A DNA stretch of 64,000 nt from Monodelphis domestica (GCF_027887165.1 NC_077227.1:85024102-85088101), one strand, 5' to 3'; shown: positions 21,840-34,057, numbered from the stretch's first letter. The notes: generated from the letters alone by a model not told the origin. Translations and numbers: made by a program.

Positions 21840-22770
21840 CAATCAATTTTCATTTAAGATACCTATAGAATGTATAAAATACTTAGGAATCTACCTATTC
21901 ACTCTCTCCCCCACATATAGATTAATTGTATGAATATAACTACAAAATACTTTATGGAAATAAAGGCATGTCTAAGTAAATGGAGAAATATTAATTGCCC
22001 ACAGTTAGGCTGATCCACTATAATAAAAAATGGCAATGCTACCTAAACTTATTTATTCATTGCCCTACCGATCAGATTACCAAAGAACTGCTTTTTAGAA
22101 CTAGGAAAATAAATTCATATGGAAGAACAAAAGGTGAAGAATCTTAAGGGAAATAATGAAAAAGGAGGGAAGGAAGAGGGCCTACTGGTAAAAATACCAA
22201 ATTACTCTGTTAAGCATCAATGATCAATATAAAAATAAATGTATCTAGTAGTCTAATGTTGAATAAGCCCAGAGAATCCAGGTACTGAACAAATCTATTG
22301 GAAAAAATAGGAAGCAGCCTGGCATAAATTCAATTCAGGCCAACACCTCATACTACATGCCAAGATTAGTTCTAAATGAATACCCAACAAATATAAAAGG
22401 AGGTTGTACCTGCAATAAATCAGAAGAACAAGGAAAAATTTACTTTCCTGAACTATAGATCAGAAGACATCATGGGAACTATAGATCAGAAGAGATCAAG
22501 GAAAAGAGATTCACAAGATAAAATGGAAAGTTTTGATTACAAAAAAAATATTTTTTGCATGAACAAAACCAGATTTAGCTTAAATTAGAAGAGAGATAAC
22601 TGGAAAAATTATTGCAGCAAATTTCTCTGACAAATGTTTCATTTTAAACATATAAATATATGTCATATGTGTATATATATTTAAAACCTTGCAGATATTT
22701 ATATAAATGATTTAAAATTTAAAAAATATGTGCCATATCCCAGTTGATAAGTGTTCAGTACATAATCTTA
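21840..22770 (+). mobile_element. L1 LINE ORF2 C-terminal fragment
   Basis: Matches the post-RT part of the large L1 downstream in this window: AAAATACTTAGGAATCTACC, AACTGCTTTTTAGAACTAGG, AAATTCATATGGAAGAACAA, GGAAGCAGCCTGGCATAAA and a CCTCATACTACATGCCAAG block. Frames are interrupted many times. It lies just upstream of the CTCF-like motif. Confidence 0.75.
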
Positions 22771-22918
22771 TGAGGTTTTCAAATAGATTGAATGGTGATT
22801 TATTTCCCATCCTTTAAAATCCAACTATAGTTCGATGCTTGATACTATTTGATCTTTAAAATGTGGGCAGAAATTTGTCTTGAGACTCCATTTTGTTTTG
22901 TGGAACTGATAAGATTTT

Positions 22919-22932
22919 CCACTAGATGGTGG
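22919..22932 (+). promoter_or_regulatory. CTCF-like core motif
   Basis: CCACTAGATGGTGG matches the CTCF core CCASYAGRKGGCRS except T for C after GG. It lies in the interval separating the RPP30 and HTR7 promoters, where an insulator would be plausible. This is a sequence match only. Confidence 0.35.
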
Positions 22933-23169
22933 ACATGCGCTACTTTAGATTTGAGAGAGAAAAAACAAGGGAAATCTGAGGTCTTTAGGATTGAAATGAC
23001 TTTCTGTCTAAAGTTTTCCCCAAAATTAATTTTTATATTTTGATAACATTGTATAATAAATAAGCTTAATCTATATATAAGATTATGAAATTTAAAAAAC
23101 CAACTACTAATGCTAATAGCTTTTTCAAGGACAAAGATGGACTAGAAGGAAGGAAACAAGCATTTAAGT

Positions 23170-23405
23170 ACCTATTATGGCACTACTAAACTCCTTATGA
23201 ATATTATCGCATTTGAATCTCACACTTTCTCTGGAAGGTATGTGCTTTTATCATCCCCATTTTACAACTGAGGAAATTGAGCCAAACAAGGGTTGTGATT
23301 TGCCCAAGTTCACATGGTTATAAAGTGTCTCTAAGTCCAGATGTGAACTGAAGTCTTCCTGGTTCCAGACCTAGCATTGTATCCACTATATGACCTAAAC
23401 TGCCT
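23170..23405 (-). mobile_element. MIR SINE fossil, antisense
   Basis: CCCCATTTTACAACTGAGGAA, TGATTTGCCCAAGTTCACA and CTTCCTGGTTCCAGACCTAGC in reverse MIR order. Confidence 0.7.
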
Positions 23406-23909
23406 ACATGACCTTTTCTGTGGAAATTATTGATGAGAGCTTTAGAGTAATAGAAAGGGGCTTCTCTTAATGGAAAATTTCTTGAGAGCCTTCAAGTACC
23501 CTTTAACAGTGACAAGGAAAGGAAACTGGAAAAAGCTCCAGGATATTAGTCTACTATATGGCTTTGTGCCTGCGTACACAATAATTGCATCAAGAAGCAC
23601 AGCCTTCAAAAGAAAGCAAAAGAGTCAGGGGAGGAGGAGGAAAAAAGTAATAAGTACCATCCTCTTTTGATGATGAATAGAGATAGAGTGGTAATGTTCC
23701 AGCTGTGATATCTGACGATAGCTGAGATGGGAGGGAAAACGTTTGAAGTGATACTGCTATAGCATTTCTAGACCCATGAGTCCTGGCAGGATCTCATTGC
23801 CTCCAGAGCCATAGAGGAAACACTAGCCATGCTGGTATGCCCAGGCTCATCTGGATCTTGATCTACACATGCCTATGATCATCACCCAAAAATAACACAG
23901 TTGACAAAT

Positions 23910-24030
23910 TTTAGGAAGTTATCTACACCTCTGAGAGGTTGTATGAATTGCTCATAACTATGCAGCCAATAAGGGTAAGAGGTGAGACTCAAACCTAGGT
24001 CTCCTTGACTCCAAGTTCAGTTATTATATG
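23910..24030 (-). mobile_element. MIR fragment, antisense
   Basis: GAGAGGTTGTATGAATTGC and AAACCTAGGTCTCCTTGACTC, partial MIR. Confidence 0.45.
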
Positions 24031-24044
24031 TCTGATACAGAGGA

Positions 24045-24215
24045 AAGAATGATGATTTGGGAATCCCGGCACTTGAATTCAAACCTGGACTAGGCTATTA
24101 ACTAGCTTGTGACCATGGAGATGTCATTTAAGTTCCCTGGGCTTCAATTTCTCTATCTGTAACGTGATGGAATTGAACTAGATGGATTCTGAGATCCTTT
24201 CCAATTCCTATTATT
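24045..24215 (+). mobile_element. MIR SINE fossil
   Basis: GATTTGGGAATCCCGGCAC, AGCTTGTGACCATGGAGATG, CTGGGCTTCAATTTCTCTATC and GAGATCCTTTCCAATTCC, complete MIR order. Confidence 0.75.
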
Positions 24216-24749
24216 ATTATTTAATAGGATAGTAATGGGAGATTTAGTACCATACTCCTAGAGAGTTAAGTAAAGTAGAAGTAAGTATTAAGGTTATTGT
24301 TTTTTTTAATTTCTCCATATCATACAGAGATTAAAGGGAGGTATAATATAGCTTAATTGAATGAAACAATGGGAGAACTGAAAGAGGAAGAGAAGTTTCA
24401 GGAGAGCATAGCTAAAGATGTTTGAAGTGGAAGAATAGTTCCATAGAACTTAAGTAGGGTTCTGAACCAAACCCCTAACTTTATGTGAGGATAAATAATT
24501 CATTGACTAATAGCTACATTGTCCGTAGAATCAGTTTAGGACTTGGTTAATCAAGAATTCATTAAGTGCTTGCTAGTTACAAATCAGGGCATAGTTACTG
24601 GGGGTACAGAAAAAGAAAACATTCTGCTGGGAAGATAGGGTATGTCACAGATAAGTAAATTCAAGTGAATTACAGGAGAAAAAGAGAATTATTGATAAGG
24701 GTGATCAGCAAATGCTTTGCATAGAAAATGGCCCTTCGATATAGTCTTT

Positions 24750-26860
24750 TTAAAAAAAAGTGAAGATTTTACAAGATGGCAATGAGGAAGGATTTATATT
24801 CCAACATTGAGGGAACTGCTGCCGGGGCCACAGAGACCGGAGCACTGTCTTACTCACTCCTCCACAGAAGAATACTTCTTTTTACCTTGGAGTCAAGCAT
24901 GAGGTTGGATTCTGAAAAGTTCTAGAAGAACCTGGCCTTTAATGAGAGGGATCAGGCTCTTTTTTCATACACTATTTCATAGCCTGTTCAGTTCAGTATA
25001 CCCCTATCTTTTCCTCCTTCTCCAGTTAACAAATTGGTCCCTGTCTAGGGTTTCTGTAAAATATATACAATGTGTAATCAATCATGGCAGGTAATAAATT
25101 TCTATACATAATAAAAACGTTAAACATTTCTCAAAAACTTAAAACAGGATTCATTAATTACTGTTACAACAAGTGTAACAATATCCTAGAAGATTGATAC
25201 TTAAACCTCAGAGTACATAAAACAACATGCAGAATTCCTAATTATACATTTTATACTTCATCTAGTTCTGCACTATTCAAACAACTCCTGGTAAAATGGT
25301 CAGGCTTGTAACAATTCTCTTGTCAGGGGCAATCTTCTCTATGAGTGCCAGAGTAGTTACTGAGAATGCTTCCTGTATGGTCATTCAGTTCTGGCTTTAT
25401 GGGACCTAATACCTCTGGATCTTTAAAGTTGGGATGCTTCATGATACCTTAGTGTCATGGGTGCATAATCAAGGCTCTCACCTGACGTGGGGATACCTAC
25501 CTACTTTCTGGGTTGCAAACTATACTGCTCTCATACTGACAGATCTAGGTTCCCTGGGAAGAACCGTCACCTTGTGTTATATTTGAATTGTCTCAGGACA
25601 TTAGGAGTAATTCTTATGAAGAGAAATACGCTTGCCCTACCTGCTACTCTGTTCTAAAGCCTCTACTGATTTCTTTACTTTTACACAAATCCAACCATTT
25701 ATAGTAATGACAATTTTAGAATTTAAACATAAGCCATTTTCTTAACAATAAGACAAAAGAAGTAATACCAATATCCTAGGTCTCAGTAAATTCATGACTA
25801 TTAGATACATCACAATTTACACTTACTTAAACCTGAGTCACACTATTCCACCAATGTTCTCAGTATCTGTGAGACAGGATAAACAAACACAGAAATATGC
25901 CAAGGAAACAGGTAAGTAAAGAAAACTCAAATAATTAGGATAATTTACAATTCTGGAAATGTAAACTTTGGTATCTTCTTTCTGTGTCAGGAATTGTCCT
26001 TAAAAGTCCCTTTGTGTGGGGCAGTTAGGTGGCTCAGTGGATTGAGCCAGGCCTAGAGATAGGAGGTCCTGGGTTCAAATTTGGCCTCAGACACTTTCTA
26101 GCTGTGTGACCCTGGGCAAATCACTTAACCCCCATTGCCTAGCCCTTACCACTCTTCTGCCTTGGAACCAATACACAGTGTTGATTTTTAAGATGGAAGG
26201 TAAGGGTTTTTTTTTTTTTTAGTTTTTTGAGGATATAATTTCTATGTTGCATGGATACTTCTGATGCTAAATTAATTCATTTTGTAACTGATCTGTTCCT
26301 CACTGGGCACTTTGTCTCACCAAACTAGTTGATGTGCCTAGTGACTTCTCTGATTGTCTGCTTCCAGTCTATTCCTCTGTACAACTGGACCTAGTACTCA
26401 ATAGCATCTATAAATTTCATCCCTTCCAGCTTCAGACTTAGGTGATGCAGTTGAGAAATCTATCCTTTCATCAGCAATCTCCTCTCATTCTGTCTGTGTC
26501 AATGTCTTTCTAAGTCTGTGAATGAACACCAAATTTTCACCCTCTGTCTATAATCGGGTAAATTACATTTGTCCTTAAATAATATGAGAGTTCTGCTGTT
26601 CATTTTTCTCTAGTATTTAACAGCTTATCACATTGAAAAGGGACACAACTGGTGCTCAGAACTCTGAATCAGAGTACAACTGCTTTAGTAATTGCTTTTC
26701 TTATAATTCTGATCAGACTTAACAGCAACAGACTCTAAAGATATCATTATTTATATTGCATTGTTCATTTACCTAAGTCCAGGAAACAATAAATACAAAA
26801 GCAGAAAATGTAGCTAGGAATCCAGGCACAAGAATGCCAACCTTTGCAATGGTTATCATG
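24750..26860. other. Unassigned repeat-like block, interrupted by a SINE
   Basis: A coherent, non-coding block with no ORF above noise. Its composition and length suggest an old interspersed element, but no motif lets me name a family, and its limits are approximate. Confidence 0.25.
26018..26220 (+). mobile_element. Marsupial SINE1 copy, full length
   Basis: Runs from GGGGCAGTTAGGTGGCTCAG through GGAGGTCCTGGGTTCAAAT and CCATTGCCTAGCCCTTACC to GATGGAAGGTAAGGG and a 16-T run. A T run in place of an A tail at the 3' end is odd and may reflect a Pol III terminator-like end or a flanking T tract. Confidence 0.9.
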
Positions 26861-27089
26861 TGAACAGGGTCTCCAGTGGTGCTGAGGTTAAAAAGGCCAC
26901 CTTGATGCTATATGATGCCATCTAGAGAGTGAAGAAAGAAAATGAGGAGGAAACTGCTTCTTCTTTTAACTGATATATGACATTATTCATTTGTCTCTCA
27001 TTGGGTGGGAAGATCATACAGGGCTTTCCACTTTCTGCTAAATGTCATATACTGTCTATTCTATGGCACAAATATGAAAGATAGAATGC

Positions 27090-27440
27090 TGAATTTGGGG
27101 AAAAGTGGATGTGCTGATCTGTCTGAAAGAGAATAGCATGAGAAATCTAAAAGGACAGGTCATATCTAACTGTAATGGGCTTTAGATCCCAGGCTAAGGC
27201 ACTTGTATTTTATCCTAAAAGCAATAGGGAAACACAAAAGGATCTGGAGTAAGGGAATAACATGATCAGACTTTCCCTTAAAGAGATGATTTTTGTAACT
27301 GTATAGAAAGTAAATTGGAGAGGAGAGAAACCTGAGACAGAGGGACTGAGGAAGGGGCTTTTACACTAGCCCAGCTAAGAGATGATGAGGTCTTGAACTA
27401 GGATGGGGGCTGTGGTAATGGAAAGAGGAGGATGAATGAT
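27090..27440 (+). repeat. Ancient interspersed repeat, family unassigned
   Basis: Blocks GTATTTTATCCTAAAAGCAAT, GGGAATAACATGATCAGACTT and CCCAGCTAAGAGATGATGAGG belong to a mammal-wide repeat also recognisable at 41680-42060 and perhaps 13500-13900. Confidence 0.45.
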
Positions 27441-27464
27441 ATAGAGGGAAAAAAAATAAACATT

Positions 27465-27640
27465 TAAATAGCCTCTACTCTGTGCCAGTCACCATGTTTG
27501 ACACTTTATAAATATTATCACATTTGAACCTTGCAATAACCCTGTGATATTTTGTATGATTTTCAGCCCCATTTTACAGTTGAAGAAACTGAGATAGACA
27601 GGTTAAGTAACATGTGCAGGGGCACATAGATAGTGAATTG
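27465..27640 (-). mobile_element. MIR SINE fossil, antisense
   Basis: CTGTGCCAGTCACCATGTTTG, ACCTTGCAATAACCCTGTG and CCCCATTTTACAGTTGAAGAA in reverse MIR order. Confidence 0.7.
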
Positions 27641-27940
27641 TTTTCAGTCTTTTCATTCATGTTTGACTTTTCATGATTCCATTTGGAGTTTTCTTGGCAA
27701 AAATACTGAAGTGTTTGCCATTTCCTTCTCTAGCTCATTTTATATATTTAAGGCAAACAAGGTTAAATAACTTATTTAGAATCACAAAGGTGTTAAGTGT
27801 CAGAGGCCAGATTTGAACTCAGGAAGATGGCCTTTCTGACCTCCTGGACTGACAGTGAATATCTGAAGTCAAATTTTAACTCAGATCTTTCTGACTCAAT
27901 GCCCTATCCCTTGTGCCACCTGGCTGCCTCTAATGGTTCT
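27637..27940 (-). mobile_element. MAR/CORE-type SINE, antisense
   Basis: TTTGGAGTTTTCTTGGCAAAA, GTGTTTGCCATTTCCTTCTC, CAGAGGCCAGATTTGAACTC and, after an interruption near 27840-27880, GCCCTATCCCTTGTGCCACC and TGGCTGCC. Part of the 3' region appears repeated. Confidence 0.75.
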
Positions 27941-29034
27941 TCATCAAATTTGAATCAACTTAATTTACATATGAGCAGAGGGTTGAATTGCTAATTCATT
28001 TATAAAATGAGGGTAAGCACACCCTGGTTCTTTGGGTATTAGCTGGAAAAGACCACAATGGCAGTGGGGGGAAGTAAGATTGCAATCATACTTATAGGGA
28101 ATGTGGATCAGGCAAAAAGTGGGAAGAGATACAAAGATAGGTAGCACTGGGGATGAGGGGATGAGGATTGGATGATAGAGAAAAGCAGGCAGTGTAGGGA
28201 AATGGGTGGAGAGTTGCTCACCTAGCCATGGATAAGAGTTGGGAACATGGACCCAGATGGAGATGGAAGACAGCTGGGGAGGGGAGCAGAAATTTGAGGT
28301 CTCATTTTTATAGGCATTTTTGGTGGAGGATAGGCTAACTCTTGTCTGTACTATTTTAAATTAGTTCATTATCATATCAGTATCTCAACATTTTCAGTAA
28401 TAGTTGGTGTTCTGTGCTGGAATATGAATGCAGACCAAAGCATACTTTTTTAGACTATTTTTCTTGTTTTTTTTTCTTGTTTTTTGTTTTCTTTTGCAAC
28501 ATGGTTGATTTAGAGATATGTTTTGCATGACTGCACGTATCTAATCTATATCAAATTACTTGACTTCTCAAGGAAGGAGGAAAAAGGAAGGTAGAGAATT
28601 TGAACCTCAAAATTTTTAAAAAAGAGTGTCGAAATTTGTTTTTACATGTAATTGGAAAAATAAAATAAATAATAAAAATAGATATTCTATGACTTTTATT
28701 GTGGATATCTGGATCTTTTCTGAGGCTTACATATCATAGGACCAAAAGACCTTCATAGGACATCATAGCTTAGATGGAGTCCCTAGATATAGCACACATT
28801 TTTTAGAATGTCATTTTTGGCTAATATAAGAAACAGTTTGCAAATTATGTGCCTTTTATCTTTGGAATTATCTGTACATGAGTTCTAGGTATCCCCTTGG
28901 GAAGTGTCTCAGCTGCACTACTGACTCACTTTTGTTACCTCAATGAGCCTTAGTTTTTTTAGATGTCAGAAGGAGATGGTATATTTATCATCTACTGCAG
29001 ATTGATGTTGGGAGAACATATCATAATAAGCAAA

Positions 29035-29215
29035 ATGGTACAGTGGAAAGAATGGTGGATCTGGGGTTAGAGTGTCTGGGTTCAAGACTCAGTTCTGCTA
29101 CTTATTACTTACAAATCACTTAACAATTTATCACAACTCTGGTGCCCTGATTTCCTTTTTTATAAAATAAAATTGTATTAGACTATCTGTGTGCCCCCTT
29201 CTTGCTCCAAGTCTA
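29035..29215 (+). mobile_element. MIR SINE fossil
   Basis: AGTGGAAAGAATGGTGGATCT, GGGTTCAAGACTCAGTTCTGC and CTTATTACTTACAAATCACTT in MIR order. Confidence 0.7.
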
Positions 29216-30124
29216 TCACCCCTATGTTGTAAAAATTACTTTGTAACTTATTTAAATATTAGTGAATTGTTAGTAACAGTTTTAATGGAAAAGTGATATG
29301 GGAAAAATAATATGGATACTTATTTAGTTCTCTACTAAATATTCTCACAGGGCCCTCTTGAGAATTAGAAGACTCACTGATAGACAATCTGGATGTTGTC
29401 TTTCAGAGAAATGTAAAGTATGTATAATAAATATAAATATACATACACATACATAGATATAAATGCAATAGAAAATAAAGTCTTAAGAGAATGAATGAAT
29501 AAAGTATCAACTGCTTAGTATATACAAAGCACTGTGCTAAGTGCTGGGAATAGAAATGGAAAAGTATGACAGTCCCTGTTCTCACAAAGCCTCAACTCTA
29601 ATGGGGGGGGGGGAGAATAACATATGGAAGATTTCATCCACAAATCAATTGGAATAATCCCATGGTCCTTTTGGTGTATCAGCAAAGCACATAGTCATGC
29701 CTCTTCTTTAATATTATTATTTAATGTTACTATTCTTAGAGCTCTTGATTTCCTCATTAGAGTTTGAAGGGAGATGGTGGTCAAGGTGGTAGTAGTTGCT
29801 TGATTTTCCTGGCACTTGCTGTTTCCTATCTTATTTTTCCTTGTGCTTCAGCTAGGTTGGCTTTCTTGCCCTATGAATACTTTCATATTTGATGAAAGTC
29901 CAAATTAGGAAGGACATAGTGCTTTTCAATTATTTTAAAACCTCACAAAACAGAGGGATTGTAGACAAAGGCACATGATTGTTGCATACATCCTTCACCT
30001 TCAAAATATATCTCAAACTCCCATGTCCCATTGTAATTATTAAGGAAAAGGGGGAAAATAATGTCTTGATATAGATATAAGGATTCATGCATTCTAATTA
30101 TCATCTGTTGCCAATTATCTTTCA

Positions 30125-30240
30125 ATACTCAGTCCAAGTGCCACTTCTTCCATGAAGCCTTCCATGATACCCTGACTAGAAGTTTAACCTCCTAACACTT
30201 ATCCATTTCTTAATTTTTAGTTTGTATCATATTTATTTAT
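30125..30240 (+). mobile_element. L2 3' fragment
   Basis: CAAGTGCCACTTCTTCCATG and AAGCCTTCCATGATACCCTG match the L2 3' region. Confidence 0.55.
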
Positions 30241-30282
30241 TTTTTGGAGTGAGGAATTTTAGCATTATTATAAGAAGTGGGG

Positions 30283-30644
30283 TGTCAGAGTGTGAAAATG
30301 GAATTCTTTGTTCCTTTTGTCTATTCTGAGTTTACATTTGTGAAACGAAATCCTTTATTCCCTTTGCCTAGTTGGAGTTAACACTTTGGTTACTCACCAC
30401 CAGCCTTCCTGGTTGAGAGCTAATTAATCTCTGCCTGGATTAAGCAGACCCAGAGTAAACATTTAGGTTGACAGGACAGATAACATCTCTAATCTCTTTA
30501 CATTTCTCTACTTTATTATTTTCTCTCCATTTTGTAAATATTTATAAATACATTTCGTGGCTTGAGATATAATAAATATTGGTGACCACATAATTTCATA
30601 AAAGTATTATCAAACTATTAAATTTAACCTTTACATTTCTGACA
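30283..30644 (+). mobile_element. Possible solo LTR fossil, ends approximate
   Basis: The block resembles marsupial LTRs: a G/C-poor U3, AATAAATATTGGTGACCAC near 30571, and a 3' end TTTAACCTTTACA...CTGACA. TGTCAG at 30283 and CTGACA at 30639 are inverted, but no target duplication could be matched. TGTGAAAAT at 30291 is an alternative start. An imperfect 48-bp tandem duplication (30291 and 30339) lies at its left. No internal retroviral part. Confidence 0.4.
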
Positions 30645-31689
30645 AACCATGAAGGCTGTGACAAGTACCCTCAAATTTCCCTCACTTTTCTTAATTTTTC
30701 CTTTACTATCTCATCAGCCCTTTCTCTGTTTCTGCAATTTTCACCTGAGAAGGTAAGTCCAAATTTTTGTTTTTCAAAATCACTTAGAGTCTTTTAAAAA
30801 TCCTTTTAGCCTGAGGCTGGTTGATTAAGGGCGTGCCTGTATTCTGCTATAAAGTCCTTGAAAAATCCTTGAAAAATACTCTGACCCTAACCAATAGCAA
30901 CATCTACTAGTAAAAAAAAAAACCCAGAAATTACAATGAATCTAATAAGTAAATTTATATCATTTAACATGGATTTTACCAACATAACCCAGGTTGGAAA
31001 CTTGTTGGCTTTTCTCAGTTTAAAATGGCTCATATGTTCAGAGGACATTTCATAGTATCTATATAGCCTGTGAAATAGGTTTAATACTCTATATATTCTA
31101 CCTTAAAAGGAAACAAGACAATTGTTTAGTTGAATTCAGAGCTGAATTAAAAACTCAAAAATGAAAGTAACATGGATGATCTGGAAATACAACTGGAAAA
31201 TAACAAAGAAATCTCTGTAAAGGAGCATTGGAATTGTAAAAAAAAAAGGGGGGGGGGAGAACTCTTAAATTCAGTATCCTGTATCCTGTCACACATATTG
31301 TATTGGTTGAGGATCTAATTTTGTTTGTTAAATTACTATATTTTGGTTGTTGGCTATGTGTTCTGTTGCATTATTTTTGTTTGTACTTCCCCATATGACT
31401 GAATTGGAGAAAATACCATTGTAAAGGTCCAGAAAAATTTAATGATCTAAAAATTTAATTGATTTTAAAGGGCTTTCTGAAGTGAAGTGCCTAAATATTG
31501 CCCATTTTTGTATTTGTAAAAATGTAGTGCATGAGATATCTTATTCAGAAGGTAGAAGTTTTTCTAAAGGGCATGGCACCCCTTAATATCTCACCTCCAC
31601 ATTAAAATGGATGAGACATATAAAAGACGCATGCCTTTTAGAGCTGTTATGCTCTCATGCCAAAGGAGGGAGCAAACCCAAGGGGTTTG

Positions 31690-32615
31690 GTTACCCTGTG
31701 ATGGGTTATAGTCTTATACTGGATGCTCTACAGGCATCCCAAACTCAACATGTCCAGACAGATTTCATTACTTCTGACTCTTTTCTCCCCACATCTCCCC
31801 TACTCTCAAACTGTCACTGTCAAGGGCACCTGTCCTCCCAATTACCCAGGCCCAGAGATTTAGTATTATTCTCAACTCCTCATTTTCACTCACTTACTCG
31901 ATAAACATTAATTTATTAAGCACCTATTATGTGCCAAGCACTATGCTAAATGTTTCACTTGCTCCATATATTTTAATCATTGACAAAAGTAGTTTCTACC
32001 TTCACAGTATCTCTCATTTATATCCCCATTTCTTCAGCCACAACCCTAGTTTAGGTCCTCAACATCTCTCCCTGGACTATTAGAATAGCTTTCTACCTGA
32101 TTTTCCTACCTTAAAGTCCCTCTGCACTACAGTTCACCACTCCTTATCTGTTCAGGTCATTTTTTCTAAAGTTTGGATCTTGCCATATCAACCCTCTTCT
32201 CAAGGAGCTCTAGTTGGCTCCTTATTACCTTCAGGATGAAATATAAACCCCTTTGTTTGGCATGCATTTTATAATTTGACCCTTTCCTACACTTTTAGCC
32301 TTTTTACTCCTTCCCTAACAGGTACTACCATAATCAATCCAGTTACCTTGGCCTACTTGCAGATCTTCAAACAAGAACATTCTATCTCCCAACTCAACTT
32401 TGCACTTGTTTGTCTTCCATACCTGGAATCCCCTAGCCTATCACCTGACATCTCCACCCCCTCCCCCAGCTCTCTTTCTCCCCCTCCCCCCCATTCATTC
32501 TGTCAGTCTCTTTCTCCATACACAAGGGCTCATGGGCTTTCCTCTCACAGATGACCTCTACTCTGTATGAAATGGAAACTCCTTGAGGGCAGAGACAATT
32601 TCTTTTTAACCTTTC
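31690..32615 (+). mobile_element. L2-type LINE, 3' part
   Basis: CATCCCAAACTCAACATGTCC, CACTACAGTTCACCACTCC, CTCTAGTTGGCTCCTTATTAC, CTTCCATACCTGGAATCCCC and TCCTTGAGGGCAGAGACA are L2 landmarks in order, with a MIR-like block inside near 31900-31955. The open stretches here are chance frames in this fossil. Confidence 0.8.
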
Positions 32616-32618
32616 TTC

Positions 32619-32621
<3 letters not shown>

Positions 32622-32668
<47 letters not shown>
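32622..32668. repeat. (CA)n microsatellite
   Basis: About 23 CA dinucleotides in a perfect run, inside the L2 fossil tail region. Confidence 0.97.
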
Positions 32669-32671
<3 letters not shown>

Positions 32672-33866
32672 TGGGAATGCTTTATGAATGCTGATTGACT
32701 TACTGACCCACTGAACCTATACTCTTCTGAACTGGCTGAAATTCTCTGCTCTTTTTTTGCTCTTATTAAATTCATTTTGATGCATAGAATCTTGAGATTT
32801 AAAGCTATAAGACAGAGTAGATAATTCAGTTCCATCCCCACATTTTTTTTTTTGCAATTGAGGAAACTGAAGTCCAGTGGGGAGAGATAATTTGCTCAAG
32901 GTAATGAAAATAGTAAGAAATATATGGACAGAAAGAAAAAGAAAGACATCCCTTCCCTCAAAGTCCTTACATTTTATTGGTTAAAGGACCACCATTCACA
33001 AAGCATCATAGGGAGTAAAATATAATGAAATATTTTCTTATTCCTGTCCTCTCATGTTTATGCGGGCTTTTTTCTCCTCTCTTCAACATCTTCCTCTGAA
33101 AAGGAACACTAATATTCAACAGACACACAATTTCATTGTCTTTGTGGAATCAAGTTTTGTGCACTTTCTTCTCAAATTTTCCATGGGGGAAGGGGGAGTT
33201 GAGCCTAGGCTTGATTTCTTGCCCTTTCCCACCTCCACCCGGCCAGGGGCCCTGGAGGCTCAATGAAACAGGTTTTCGCTAGACTGTGATAGGACAGGAG
33301 CCTTCCTCCTAAGTGCTTTAGTCTTCCTTAATAGAAAAACAGGCTCTCCAGTTTTGACCCAGAGACTGCCTGCCCTCCAGCCATAGCCTTGGGATCCCAG
33401 AGAAGGTGCTTTCCAGGATTGCACACAAATCCTAGTCTCTTGTTTAGAAGACTGGGCAACGTTCGGGTGGGTAAGGAGGGAAGCCCCTATTTGAGCTAGA
33501 CGCTCCCTCCAGGGCGCCGGAGGGGGCTACTGGTTGCTGGGGGAGGGAAGAAGGGCGGCGGGTGGGGAACGAGGATACCGCGAGCTGGGGGCCAGGAAGA
33601 GAGAGGGGCGGGGCGGGACAGGACGCGGCAACTTCGCTTGGTGGCCACTTGGGCACTAGAAGCAGTGGCTGCGGTGGTGGTGGCAGGAGCAGCAGCTACG
33701 AGAGCAGCCAGCGGCCCCTCGGATCCCAGTGGAATCGAGATCTCTAGGAGTGGAGGAGCACAGCTATCGAGAGCCGCACGGAGAACGAAGACCCCGAGGT
33801 ACTGAGGCTTTGGAAAGGCTGGGTCTGGCTAGGACTTCCCGTGCCCCAGTGCTCCCCGCTACCCCA

Positions 33867-33905
33867 ATGGCTGAGCTCTTGGGCTCTGGCACTGGCCGCG
33901 GATAG
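33867..33905 (+). other. Short upstream ORF in HTR7 5' region
   Basis: An ATG with G at +4 but C at -3 opens a 12-codon ORF (MAELLGSGTGRG) ending in TAG, 94 bases before the HTR7 ATG. It matters only if the transcript starts upstream of it, which is not shown here. Confidence 0.4.
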
Positions 33906-33979
33906 GAAGCGAAGTGAGGACCCCCGCCCAGCAGAAGCCGGAGCGCAGGGTTGGTTGGGGGAGCGCGGGAGAGGACTCC

Positions 33980-34057
33980 ATGGGTAGCGCAGACCGAAAT
34001 GGTGATGGACATCAACAGCAGCGGCGGCGGTGTCTCAGACCCAAGCTACTACAGTAG
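33980..34057 (+). other. Upstream ORF overlapping the HTR7 start
   Basis: An ATG 19 bases upstream of the HTR7 start, in another frame, opens a 25-codon ORF that runs through the HTR7 ATG and stops with TAG inside the coding exon. Its context is T at -3 and G at +4, weaker than that of the main ATG, so leaky scanning would still reach HTR7. Overlapping uORFs of this kind usually dampen translation. Confidence 0.45.

Larger units (their letters stand above)
21240..33440. other. Intergenic interval between divergent RPP30 and HTR7
   Basis: This 12 kb interval is AT-rich. It holds an L1 fragment, SINEs, MIR, L2 and LTR-like fossils, and a CTCF-like motif near 22919. The block 24750-26860, interrupted by a SINE at 26018-26215, looks like one older unit but I could not assign it to a family. 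No ORF longer than noise and no splice-supported exon was seen. Confidence 0.6.

Noticed and set aside
24750-26010. Possible retroviral internal region
   Set aside because: No gag, pol or env motif could be read, so the assignment would be a guess.
33562-33747. Plus-strand ORF rich in Gly and Ser upstream of HTR7
   Set aside because: GC-rich CpG-island sequence gives long open frames by chance; no homology or splice support.
33951-33998. In-frame extension of HTR7 upstream to a TTG codon
   Set aside because: No ATG exists in this stretch, and human HTR7 begins at the position equivalent to the ATG at 33999 or the one two codons later.
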